Assembly: GCA_963800235.1 (NCBI GenBank)
Contig: CAWDAD010000001.1
Coordinates: 1,302,001-1,366,000 of the forward strand
Direction: 5' to 3'
DNA: 64,000 nucleotides
Source of the DNA: CAVVNP01 sp963800235
GTDB lineage: Bacteria > Actinomycetota > Acidimicrobiia > Acidimicrobiales > Iamiaceae
The notes under the pieces are model-generated. The model was not told where the DNA came from, made no database searches, and worked only from the letters and a program-made list of their open reading frames with translations. Positions 1 to 7,997 of the stretch are shown in pieces (the first letter of the stretch is position 1; each line of letters starts with the position of its first letter). The position numbers and the translations under genes are program-made.

Positions 1-10
1 CCCGACCACC

Positions 11-1126
11 TCAGATGCCGATGCGCTGGGCCAGCAGCTCGCGGTGGTAGGTCGGGTCGCCGAAGAGCAGCTCGGAGCTCTTGGCCCGCTTGAAGTACAG
101 GTGGGCGGGGTGCTCCCAGGTGAAGCCGATGCCGCCGTGGATCTGGATGTTCTCGGCGGCGGTGTGGAAGTAGGCCTCCGAGCAGTAGGCCTTGGCCAGG
201 CTGGCGACCGAGGGCAGCTCGTCGTTCAGCTCCGAGGCGCACCAGCCGGCGTAGTAGGCGGCCGACTTGGCGGACTCGGTCTCGAGCAGCATGTCGGCGC
301 ACTTGTGCTTGATCGCCTGGAACGAGCCGATGGGCCGGCCGAACTGGACCCGGTCCTTGGCGTACTGCACGGCCATGTCGAGGCAGAACTGGCTGCCGCC
401 GACCTGCTCGGCGGCCAGGCTGACCGCGGCCAGGTCGAGCACCCGCTCGAGCACCGGCCACCCCTCGCCGTCGGTGCCGATGAGCCGGGCCGGGGTGCCG
501 GAGAAGTCGAGCTTGGCCTGCTTGCGGGTCTGGTCCATGGTGGCCAGCGCGGTGCGGGTGAGCCCCGAGGCGTCGGCGTCGACCGCGAACAGGCTGATGC
601 CGGCGTCGGTCCTGGCGGCGACGAGGATCAGGTTCGCCGCGTGCCCGTCGAGCACGTACATCTTGGTGCCGTCGATGGTCCAGTCGTCACCGTTCCGGGT
701 GGCGGTGGCGGTGATGCCCTCGGCGTCCCAGCGGCCGTTCTCCTCGGTGAAGGCCAGGGTCGCGATGGTCTCGCCCGAGGCGATGCCGGGCAGCAGGTCC
801 TTCTTGGCGGCGTCGTCGCCGGAGTGCAGCAGCGTGTTGGCCGCCAGCACGACCGACGAGAAGTACGGGGCGCAGAGCAGCCGTCGGCCCATCTCCTCGA
901 GCACCACGATCAGCTCGATGTAGCTGTAGCCCGAGCCGCCGAACTCCTCGGGGATGGCCAGGCCCTGCAGCCCGAGCTGCTCGGCCATCTGGGTCCAGAC
1001 GGCCTCGTCGTAGCCCTGCTCGGTGTCCATCTGCTCGCGGACGGCGGCTTCGGAGGACTTCGAGTCGAGGAACTGGCGCACGACCTTGCGCAGCTCCTCC
1101 TGCTCGTCGCTGAAGGCGAAGTTCAC
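11..1126 (-). CDS. Acyl-CoA dehydrogenase family protein
   Basis: 371-residue flavoprotein that would oxidise an acyl-CoA thioester to the enoyl-CoA in fatty acid or sterol side-chain breakdown. It has the family layout: N-terminal helical domain, a middle beta domain (TEENGRWD region near residue 128), and a C-terminal helical domain with the FAD-contacting stretch DRVQFGRPIGSFQAIKH and the late motif IHGGIGFTWEHPAHLYFKRA. The usual IYEGT-type segment carrying the catalytic glutamate is replaced by ELLFGDP, as in some actinobacterial subunits that work as heterotetramers with a catalytic partner (family knowledge); no partner gene is next to it here. Start is GTG at 1126 with GGAG about 12 bases upstream. 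The gene ends 11 bases from the window edge, so any downstream operon partner is not visible. Confidence 0.93.
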   Translation of the reverse strand: MNFAFSDEQEELRKVVRQFLDSKSSEAAVREQMDTEQGYDEAVWTQMAEQLGLQGLAIPEEFGGSGYSYIELIVVLEEMGRRLLCAPYFSSVVLAANTLLHSGDDAAKKDLLPGIASGETIATLAFTEENGRWDAEGITATATRNGDDWTIDGTKMYVLDGHAANLILVAARTDAGISLFAVDADASGLTRTALATMDQTRKQAKLDFSGTPARLIGTDGEGWPVLERVLDLAAVSLAAEQVGGSQFCLDMAVQYAKDRVQFGRPIGSFQAIKHKCADMLLETESAKSAAYYAGWCASELNDELPSVASLAKAYCSEAYFHTAAENIQIHGGIGFTWEHPAHLYFKRAKSSELLFGDPTYHRELLAQRIGI

Positions 1127-1200
1127 GGTTGGTTCGCTCCTGGGGTCGCGGTGGCGGGCGACCAGTGTGACCGGTGCCGGCTCCGGGCGCCCACCGCCCT

Positions 1201-1218
1201 GTGTACCTCGCGGTACAC
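1201..1218. promoter_or_regulatory. Probable operator of the toxin-antitoxin operon
   Basis: A perfect inverted repeat, GTGTACC, spacer TCGC, then GGTACAC, ends 33 bases before the antitoxin start. It lies where the -35 region of the TACGCT promoter would be. Type II antitoxins of this class usually repress their own operon by binding such a palindrome, so this is the obvious autoregulatory site. That role is inferred from position and symmetry. Confidence 0.6.
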
Positions 1219-1239
1219 CGCGTCGGCGGCCGGTGCCCC

Positions 1240-1245
1240 TACGCT
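1240..1245 (+). promoter_or_regulatory. -10 box of the toxin-antitoxin operon
   Basis: TACGCT sits exactly 6 bases before the GTG at 1252. With transcription starting about 7 bases downstream of the box, the mRNA would begin at or next to the start codon, giving a leaderless transcript like many others in this window. Confidence 0.55.
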
Positions 1246-1251
1246 GCGGGC

Positions 1252-1533
1252 GTGGCCGAGGAGGTGGGCATCCGCGACGCCCGGGCCGACCTGGCGGCCC
1301 TGGTCCGCCGGGCCGGGGCCGGCGAGCGGATCGTGCTCACCGTCTCGGGCCGTCCGGTGGCCCAGCTGGGGCCGATCGACCCGCTCGGCGAGGCGCCGAC
1401 CATCGCGGACCTGGCCGCCCGGGGCCTGGTGGTGCCGGCCCGGCGCGACGACCGCCCCCCGCCCGACCTGCACCTCCCGCTGACCGCCGGGACCCGGCTC
1501 GACCGCCTGGCGCGCGAGGTCCGGGGCCGATGA
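1252..1533 (+). CDS. Phd/YefM-type antitoxin
   Basis: 93-residue antitoxin of the prevent-host-death class. Its N-terminus (VGIRDARADLAALVRRAGAGE, then RIVLTVSGRPVAQLGPI) matches the family's DNA-binding fold, and the C-terminal half (residues ~45-93, Pro/Arg rich) would wrap the toxin. The reading frame is open further upstream, but the GTG at 1252 is preferred because TACGCT lies 6 bases before it and the operator would otherwise fall inside the gene. Its stop overlaps the toxin start as ATGA, so the two are translationally coupled. The pair would act in the cytoplasm, with antitoxin loss freeing the RNase. Confidence 0.85.
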   Translation: MAEEVGIRDARADLAALVRRAGAGERIVLTVSGRPVAQLGPIDPLGEAPTIADLAARGLVVPARRDDRPPPDLHLPLTAGTRLDRLAREVRGR

Positions 1534-1943
1534 CCCTCGTCCTCGACACGACCGCGCTGCTGGCCCGGTACCTGAGCGGGCCGCACCGCCGGGTGGTGCT
1601 CGAGGCCATGGCCGCCGACGGGGACTGGTGCGCGTCGGCGCTGGCCCGGAGCGAGGCCGAGGCCCTGGTCGACCGCATCACCCCGAACCCGGTCGAGCGG
1701 GACCAGCTCCGCGGGGCGATCGCCGCCGACTGGGACCGGATCCACGTCGTGCCGGTCGACGGCCGTTGCCTGCAGGACGCCGCCGACCTCGGCCGCGACC
1801 AGCCGTTGCGCACCGTCGACGCCATCCACCTGGCCGCCGCCCGCCGGCTGCCCGACCCGGTCGCCTTCGCCACCTTCGACCCCGACCAGATCCCGGTCGC
1901 CCTGGCCCTCGGCTTCGAGGTGGTGTCCACCCGGACCCCCTGA
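1530..1943 (+). CDS. PIN-domain toxin (VapC-like RNase)
   Basis: 137-residue PIN-domain protein, the usual length for VapC toxins. The acidic residues of the PIN active site are visible: Asp6 in LVLDTTALL, a Glu in ALARSEAEALV near residue 45, Asp in LRTVDAIHLAAA near residue 95, and a final Asp in FATFD. VapC proteins are Mg-dependent endoribonucleases that cut tRNA or rRNA and are held in check by the co-expressed antitoxin. The ATG at 1530 overlaps the antitoxin stop. No other toxin-antitoxin genes or mobile elements are close by. Confidence 0.9.
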   Translation: MTLVLDTTALLARYLSGPHRRVVLEAMAADGDWCASALARSEAEALVDRITPNPVERDQLRGAIAADWDRIHVVPVDGRCLQDAADLGRDQPLRTVDAIHLAAARRLPDPVAFATFDPDQIPVALALGFEVVSTRTP

Positions 1944-2140
1944 CCGGCACCGCGGACTCGGTCGCCGGTGGGCGATCCCCTCGGCGGACCAGGCCGATGC
2001 CGTGCTAGACCGACGCGGGCGATGGTGTGCGACGACGGGATCGACACCGCCGAGGGGACTCGCAGGGCTTCGAGGCGGAACCACGACCTGGCCGTGTGCG
2101 GCGCGTGCGGCGGGCTCCCCTCCTCGACGGGGGCGATCCG

Positions 2141-3454
2141 ATGAGCCCCGCTCCCGGTGACCAGGGCGGGGGCGGTCCTCGCGGTGGCCGGCACGGCCGG
2201 CGGTCACGGGGCGCGCAGGCCGTCACCGCAGCCCGCGCGCACCCGACCCGCGCCGCGCTCGCACTCGCCACGGTCATCGCGCTCGTCGTCGTATCGGCCA
2301 CCGTGCTCGGCGACGGGCCGAACGCCGCCTCGAGTCGCGCCAGCCGCCGCTCCCCTGCGAGCACCGGCACCGCGTCGGACCAGATCGCCGGTCCGCCGGG
2401 CGCCGCCGGTCGGTCGGACCGAGGGGCCGGCGGCGGGGCGGCGGACGTCGCGCCCGGCCCGGCCACCGGGTCGGGTCCCGGCTCGGGCGCGACGACGGCT
2501 CCGACGACCCTGCCGGCTCCGACCACCCCGGCCCCGCCGCCGCCGCCGGTGGTCAACCCGGACTTCCCGTCCTGCCAGGGTTGTCCGATCGCCCCGCTGA
2601 CCGGGCTGCCGACGCCGGCCGACCAGTTCGACCGGCCCGCCCTGGCCGTGAAGATCGACAACCACAACTGCTGCGCCCGACCCCAGGTGGGCATCAACGA
2701 CGCCGACATCGTCATCGAGGAACGGGTCGAGGGCGCCATCACCCGATTCCTCGCCGTCTTCAACTCCAAAGGCAGCATCCCCGTCGGCGACATCCGCTCC
2801 GCCCGCACCACCGACCTGTACCTGCTGCCCATGTTCAACCACCCGCTGCTCGCCTTCTCCGGCGGCAACGACTACGTGCAGCAGGCGGTGGCGGGATCCC
2901 CCGACGTGGTGAACCTCGGCGCCCAGCTCGGCCAGAACGAGCACCTCTACGCCCGCGACCCCAGCCGGGAGATCCCGTACAACTACTACTCGCGCACCGA
3001 CTGGCTGTGGGCCGCCGCCCCCGGCCCCCAGCGCCCGTCGCCGATCTTCACCTACCGCGCCCCCGGCGAGGCCCCCGCCCACGCCGAACCCACCAACGGC
3101 GTCCGCATGAGCTACCTCACCCCCGTCGACTACCGCTGGAACGGCACCGGCTGGCGTCGCATCCAGGGCCTCACCGACCACGTCGACGCCCGGGGCACCG
3201 TGGTCACCCCCGCCAACGTGGTCGTGCTCTTCGTCCAGTACGGCACCAGCCCCGCCGACAGCCGCTCCCCCGAGGCCCAGCTCCTCGGCGGCGGACAGGC
3301 CTGGGTGTTCACCAACGGCGTCCTCGTCCGCGGCACCTGGACCCGACCCAGCACCGCCAGCCCACCCCGACTGACCGACACCACCGGCGCCGAGATCCGC
3401 CTCACCCCCGGCCGCACCTGGATCGAACTGGTCGACGGCGCCACCCTCCTCTGA
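2141..3454 (+). CDS. DUF3048-domain cell-surface protein, copy A
   Basis: 437-residue protein: a basic, Gly-rich cytoplasmic tail, one transmembrane anchor at about residues 37-57 (ALALATVIALVVVSATVLG), a Ser/Gly/Thr/Pro-rich linker to about residue 133, then a DUF3048 (YerB-like) extracytoplasmic domain. Recognisable family stretches are ALAVKIDNHNCCARPQVG, DADIVIEERVEGAITRF and VGDIRSARTTDLYL. A CQGC pair opens the ectodomain and NHNCCA follows, so disulfides are likely outside the cell. The biochemical function of the family is not established. The start at ATG 2141 is chosen because upstream codons in this frame are Arg-rich and look non-coding. From base 2539 to the stop the gene is identical to the next gene. 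Confidence 0.88.
   Translation: MSPAPGDQGGGGPRGGRHGRRSRGAQAVTAARAHPTRAALALATVIALVVVSATVLGDGPNAASSRASRRSPASTGTASDQIAGPPGAAGRSDRGAGGGAADVAPGPATGSGPGSGATTAPTTLPAPTTPAPPPPPVVNPDFPSCQGCPIAPLTGLPTPADQFDRPALAVKIDNHNCCARPQVGINDADIVIEERVEGAITRFLAVFNSKGSIPVGDIRSARTTDLYLLPMFNHPLLAFSGGNDYVQQAVAGSPDVVNLGAQLGQNEHLYARDPSREIPYNYYSRTDWLWAAAPGPQRPSPIFTYRAPGEAPAHAEPTNGVRMSYLTPVDYRWNGTGWRRIQGLTDHVDARGTVVTPANVVVLFVQYGTSPADSRSPEAQLLGGGQAWVFTNGVLVRGTWTRPSTASPPRLTDTTGAEIRLTPGRTWIELVDGATLL
2539..3454 (+). repeat. Direct repeat, copy 1 (916 bp, DUF3048 ectodomain)
   Basis: Identical by eye to 3874-4789 with a constant offset of 1335 bases and no indel. Identity begins in the GCC-rich linker just before VVNPDFPSC and stops exactly at the TGA. 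The sequences on both sides differ. Confidence 0.9.
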
Positions 3455-3525
3455 GCGTCGAGCGCCCGACGACCACCGGCATCGACCCGCCCGTCGACCG
3501 CTTCCGGACCGCTCCGTCCGACCAC

Positions 3526-3531
3526 TAACCT
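3526..3531 (+). promoter_or_regulatory. -10 box upstream of the second DUF3048 gene
   Basis: TAACCT lies 8 bases before the ATG at 3540, the spacing seen at other probable leaderless starts in this window. It gives copy B its own promoter rather than read-through from copy A. Confidence 0.45.
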
Positions 3532-3539
3532 CCTCGGCC

Positions 3540-3575
3540 ATGCCGGGTCCGTCCCCCCGCGCCCCGGCCCGATGA
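3540..3575 (+). CDS. Possible 11-codon upstream ORF coupled to DUF3048 copy B
   Basis: A short ORF (MPGPSPRAPAR) begins at the ATG placed 8 bases after the TAACCT box and ends with a TGA that overlaps the next gene's start as ATGA (ATG at 3572). A leaderless ribosome loading at 3540 would terminate and could restart on the DUF3048 gene. This could be chance, as 11 open codons are common in GC-rich DNA; the case rests on the box spacing and the overlap. Confidence 0.3.
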   Translation: MPGPSPRAPAR

Positions 3576-4789
3576 GCCCGACACCCCGGCACGGCGCGAC
3601 CGCGCCGCCCGGTCGGGGCGCCCGGGTGGCGGCGGTGGCGCGGTCCCACCCGCTCCGAACGGGGGTCGGGCTGGCCGCGGTGCTGGCCCTGGTGGTCGCC
3701 GTGGTGGTCGTCGGCGGCGGGTCGTCGGACGGACCGTCCGCCGCCCGCACCAAGCCCCGCAAGGCCGCCGCCGAGCACCCTCGGCCCACCGACCTGCCAC
3801 CCGCCAGCGGCCCGGCGGCGTCCTCGAACACGGCCCCCGCCACCGCTCCGACCACCCCGGCTCCGACGACCCTGCCGCCGCCGGTGGTCAACCCGGACTT
3901 CCCGTCCTGCCAGGGTTGTCCGATCGCCCCGCTGACCGGGCTGCCGACGCCGGCCGACCAGTTCGACCGGCCCGCCCTGGCCGTGAAGATCGACAACCAC
4001 AACTGCTGCGCCCGACCCCAGGTGGGCATCAACGACGCCGACATCGTCATCGAGGAACGGGTCGAGGGCGCCATCACCCGATTCCTCGCCGTCTTCAACT
4101 CCAAAGGCAGCATCCCCGTCGGCGACATCCGCTCCGCCCGCACCACCGACCTGTACCTGCTGCCCATGTTCAACCACCCGCTGCTCGCCTTCTCCGGCGG
4201 CAACGACTACGTGCAGCAGGCGGTGGCGGGATCCCCCGACGTGGTGAACCTCGGCGCCCAGCTCGGCCAGAACGAGCACCTCTACGCCCGCGACCCCAGC
4301 CGGGAGATCCCGTACAACTACTACTCGCGCACCGACTGGCTGTGGGCCGCCGCCCCCGGCCCCCAGCGCCCGTCGCCGATCTTCACCTACCGCGCCCCCG
4401 GCGAGGCCCCCGCCCACGCCGAACCCACCAACGGCGTCCGCATGAGCTACCTCACCCCCGTCGACTACCGCTGGAACGGCACCGGCTGGCGTCGCATCCA
4501 GGGCCTCACCGACCACGTCGACGCCCGGGGCACCGTGGTCACCCCCGCCAACGTGGTCGTGCTCTTCGTCCAGTACGGCACCAGCCCCGCCGACAGCCGC
4601 TCCCCCGAGGCCCAGCTCCTCGGCGGCGGACAGGCCTGGGTGTTCACCAACGGCGTCCTCGTCCGCGGCACCTGGACCCGACCCAGCACCGCCAGCCCAC
4701 CCCGACTGACCGACACCACCGGCGCCGAGATCCGCCTCACCCCCGGCCGCACCTGGATCGAACTGGTCGACGGCGCCACCCTCCTCTGA
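3572..4789 (+). CDS. DUF3048-domain cell-surface protein, copy B
   Basis: 405-residue paralogue of the preceding gene. Residues 102-405 are identical to residues 134-437 of copy A. The N-terminal part is related only loosely: MSPTPRHGATAPPGRG, then a transmembrane anchor at about residues 28-50 (TGVGLAAVLALVVAVVVVGG), then a Lys/Arg- and Pro/Thr-rich linker. So the two proteins present the same ectodomain on different anchors and linkers and appear to have separate promoters. Perfect identity down to synonymous positions next to clearly diverged flanks suggests recent gene conversion of older tandem duplicates, or an assembly artefact. Function unknown. Confidence 0.88.
   Translation: MSPTPRHGATAPPGRGARVAAVARSHPLRTGVGLAAVLALVVAVVVVGGGSSDGPSAARTKPRKAAAEHPRPTDLPPASGPAASSNTAPATAPTTPAPTTLPPPVVNPDFPSCQGCPIAPLTGLPTPADQFDRPALAVKIDNHNCCARPQVGINDADIVIEERVEGAITRFLAVFNSKGSIPVGDIRSARTTDLYLLPMFNHPLLAFSGGNDYVQQAVAGSPDVVNLGAQLGQNEHLYARDPSREIPYNYYSRTDWLWAAAPGPQRPSPIFTYRAPGEAPAHAEPTNGVRMSYLTPVDYRWNGTGWRRIQGLTDHVDARGTVVTPANVVVLFVQYGTSPADSRSPEAQLLGGGQAWVFTNGVLVRGTWTRPSTASPPRLTDTTGAEIRLTPGRTWIELVDGATLL
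3874..4789 (+). repeat. Direct repeat, copy 2 (916 bp, DUF3048 ectodomain)
   Basis: Second copy of the identical tract at 2539-3454. After the shared stop codon the sequences separate at once (GCGTCGAG in copy 1, CGGGCGGG in copy 2). Confidence 0.9.
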
Positions 4790-4819
4790 CGGGCGGGTCC
4801 CGCGGACGCGGTCGGCCCC

Positions 4820-4825
4820 TAGCGT
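4820..4825 (+). promoter_or_regulatory. -10 box of the two-gene ABC exporter operon
   Basis: TAGCGT, 7 bases before the GTG start at 4833, fits a leaderless transcript for the ABC ATPase gene. Confidence 0.5.
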
Positions 4826-4832
4826 CGACGCC

Positions 4833-5695
<863 letters not shown>

Positions 5696-5699
<4 letters not shown>

Positions 5700-7315
5700 G
5701 CCGCTCGCTCGTCGCCACCTTCGCCGGCCTGAAGGTCAGGCTGCTCCGCAACCGGGCCCGCTCGACCCGCAACGGGACCCTCCAGCTGGCCGTCTCGGTG
5801 CTGGCCGGCGCCTTCGGGGTGCTGGCCCTGGCACCGGCGGCCTACGGGATCCTGCGCACCAGCAACCCGACCGTCGCCGGCAACGTGGCGGTGATCGGGG
5901 CCACGGTCCTGGTGGTCGGCTGGGCGGTGCTGCCGCTCCTGACCTTCGGGAGCGACGAGACCGTCGACCCGGCCAAGCTGGTCCTGTTCCCGCTGCGCGG
6001 TCGACAGCTCATGGCGGGGATGGCGGTCGCCTCGCTGATCGGGCCCGCCCCGATCGCCGCCACCGCGGTGGTCGCCGCCGGCGGGCTCGGCTACCGGAGG
6101 GGACCGGCCGGCGCGTTCGTCCTGCCCGTGGTCGTGCTGCTGGTGCTGCTCGCCGTCACCGCCGCCCGCACCCTGAGCACCCTGCTGGCGGCCGCCCTCA
6201 CCTCACGCCGCGGTCGCGACCTGAGCATCGTCCTCGGGGCGGTGTTCCTGCTGGCGCTGCAGGGGATCCGCTTCGTCGACACCTCGGCCTTCTCCGGCGA
6301 GGTCGCCGACCGGGTCGCCGGGTTCCTGCGCTGGCTCCCGCCCGGGATGCTGGCCCGGGCCCTCGACGACGCCGGTGGCGGCCGGACCGGGCTGGCCGTG
6401 GTGGAGCTGCTGCCGGCGGCGGCGACGGTCGCGGTGCTGGCGCTGCTGTGGGGCCGGGCCCTGGACCGGTCGATGACCGACGGCGGCCAGGGCGAGACCG
6501 CCCCCGGCGCCCGCCGCGACCCGACCGAGCCGCTGCCGCTGCTGTTCCGGCGGCTCCCGTTCCTGCGGGCGAACCCGTGGGGCGCGGTGGCCGCCAAGGA
6601 GCTGCGCTACGCCAACCGGGACCCGCGCCGGAAGGTCGCCGTCGTCAACGCCATCCTGCTCGGCACCGCCCTCCCGATCTTCTTCGCCGTCCGCTCGGGC
6701 GGCATCCGCCCGGACTCGGTCATGGTGGCGACCCTGGCCGGCTACATGGTGGTGCTCCAGTCGCTCAACCAGTTCGGCTTCGACCGGGGGGCGCTCTGGA
6801 TCGACGTGGTGGCCGGCGACGTGGCGCGTGACGAGCTGATCGGCAAGAACCTGGCCACCGGCACCGTCGTGGCCTTCCCCCTGCTGGTGGTGGCGGTCAG
6901 CCTGGCGGCGGCGGGCGGTGGGTGGGCCTACCTCCCCGCCGCCCTGCTGATCACGGTGGCGGGGATGGGGGCCGGGCTGGCGGTCGCCAACGTGGCGTCG
7001 GTCCGCTACCCCGTCCGGCTGCCCGAGTCCCGCAGCCCGTTCGGGGGCGGGGGCGGCGGCCAGGGGTGCGCCACCGGCTTCATCGTCTGGCTGTGCATCC
7101 TCGCCCAGAACGTGGCCATCGCCCCCGTGGCCCTGGCCACCGTGGTGGCGGTGCGGGTGGCCCCGGCGTCGCTCGTCGTGGTGGCCCCGGCCTGCGCGGT
7201 CTACGGCATGGTCCTGTGGTGGGCCGGGCTGACCGTGGCCACCAGCTACGCACGCGACCACCAGCCCGAACTGCTGCAGGCCGTCGACCCCGCCCGCAGC
7301 GACCTCGCCACCTGA
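5696..7315 (+). CDS. ABC transporter permease, multispanning
   Basis: 539-residue membrane protein and partner of the ATPase gene it overlaps by 4 bases (GTGA). It has many hydrophobic segments in two groups (roughly residues 20-290 and 340-520) split by a polar cytoplasmic stretch around FLRANPWGAVAAKELRYANRDPRRKV. That Lys-Glu-Leu-Arg-type sequence before the second membrane block is common in large ABC-2 exporter permeases of Actinobacteria. A Gly-rich loop (FGGGGGGQG) lies near residue 450. The reading frame continues upstream of 5696, but only inside the ATPase gene. Exported substrate unknown. Confidence 0.9.
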
Positions 7316-7381
7316 ACCGAGCCTGCCGCAGGACGTCGCAGGCCGGGCGCCGGAACGGGCCGGCCGGGCCGGCGTCCCGGG

Positions 7382-7963
7382 TCAGTCGGCGACGGTGACG
7401 TCGGCGATGGCGGTGGCCGGCGGCAGGTTGACGTCGTCGCTGGTGAGCTTGCGGGTCCAGGCGGCGAGCTCGAGCAGGATCCCGTCGGGGTCGAAGAAGT
7501 ACACGGACCGCACGAACACGCCCGGGCCGTGCTCCTCGGCCACCCCCCACTCGCTGTCGTCGTGGTTGAGGATGGTCGAGCAGTCGACGCCCTTGGCGAT
7601 CAGCTTGTCGCGGTACTCCTCGATGCGGTCGGCCGGAACCTTGAGGGCGATGTGGTTCATCGAGCCCACCGCGCTGACGATCTCGCCCCGATCCGGCAGC
7701 GCCGGCGCCGCGGTCACCCCGGGCTGGGCATCGGGCGCCTCGGGGAACCAGAAGAAGGCGATGCAGTTGCCGCCGCCGGCGTCGAAGAAGAAGTGCTGGC
7801 CCATGCCGGCCGGCAGCTCGATGGTCTTGACCAGCGGCATGCCGAGCACGTTCGTGTAGAAGTCGACGGTCCGGGCCATGTCCCGGCACACCAGGGCCAG
7901 GTGGTTCACCCCACCCAGCTCGAACTCGGAGTTCGGCTGCTCGTCCCAATCCATGCCCACCAT
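7382..7963 (-). CDS. VOC-family (glyoxalase/dioxygenase fold) protein
   Basis: 193-residue protein with two paired VOC modules. Likely metal ligands are the His in GGVNHLALVCRD (near residue 20), the His in SMNHIALKVP (near residue 110) and the Glu in DGILLELAAW near the end. Members include lactoylglutathione lyases, extradiol dioxygenases, epimerases and resistance proteins; this sequence does not decide between them. ATG at 7963 is taken as the start, with CATCGT 6 bases before it; a second ATG lies three codons in. The gene follows the S9 peptidase on the same strand after 34 bases, so the two may be co-transcribed. Confidence 0.88.
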   Translation of the reverse strand: MVGMDWDEQPNSEFELGGVNHLALVCRDMARTVDFYTNVLGMPLVKTIELPAGMGQHFFFDAGGGNCIAFFWFPEAPDAQPGVTAAPALPDRGEIVSAVGSMNHIALKVPADRIEEYRDKLIAKGVDCSTILNHDDSEWGVAEEHGPGVFVRSVYFFDPDGILLELAAWTRKLTSDDVNLPPATAIADVTVAD

Positions 7964-7997
7964 CGAACCACGATGTCGGGACCCGCGACGGCCGGCG

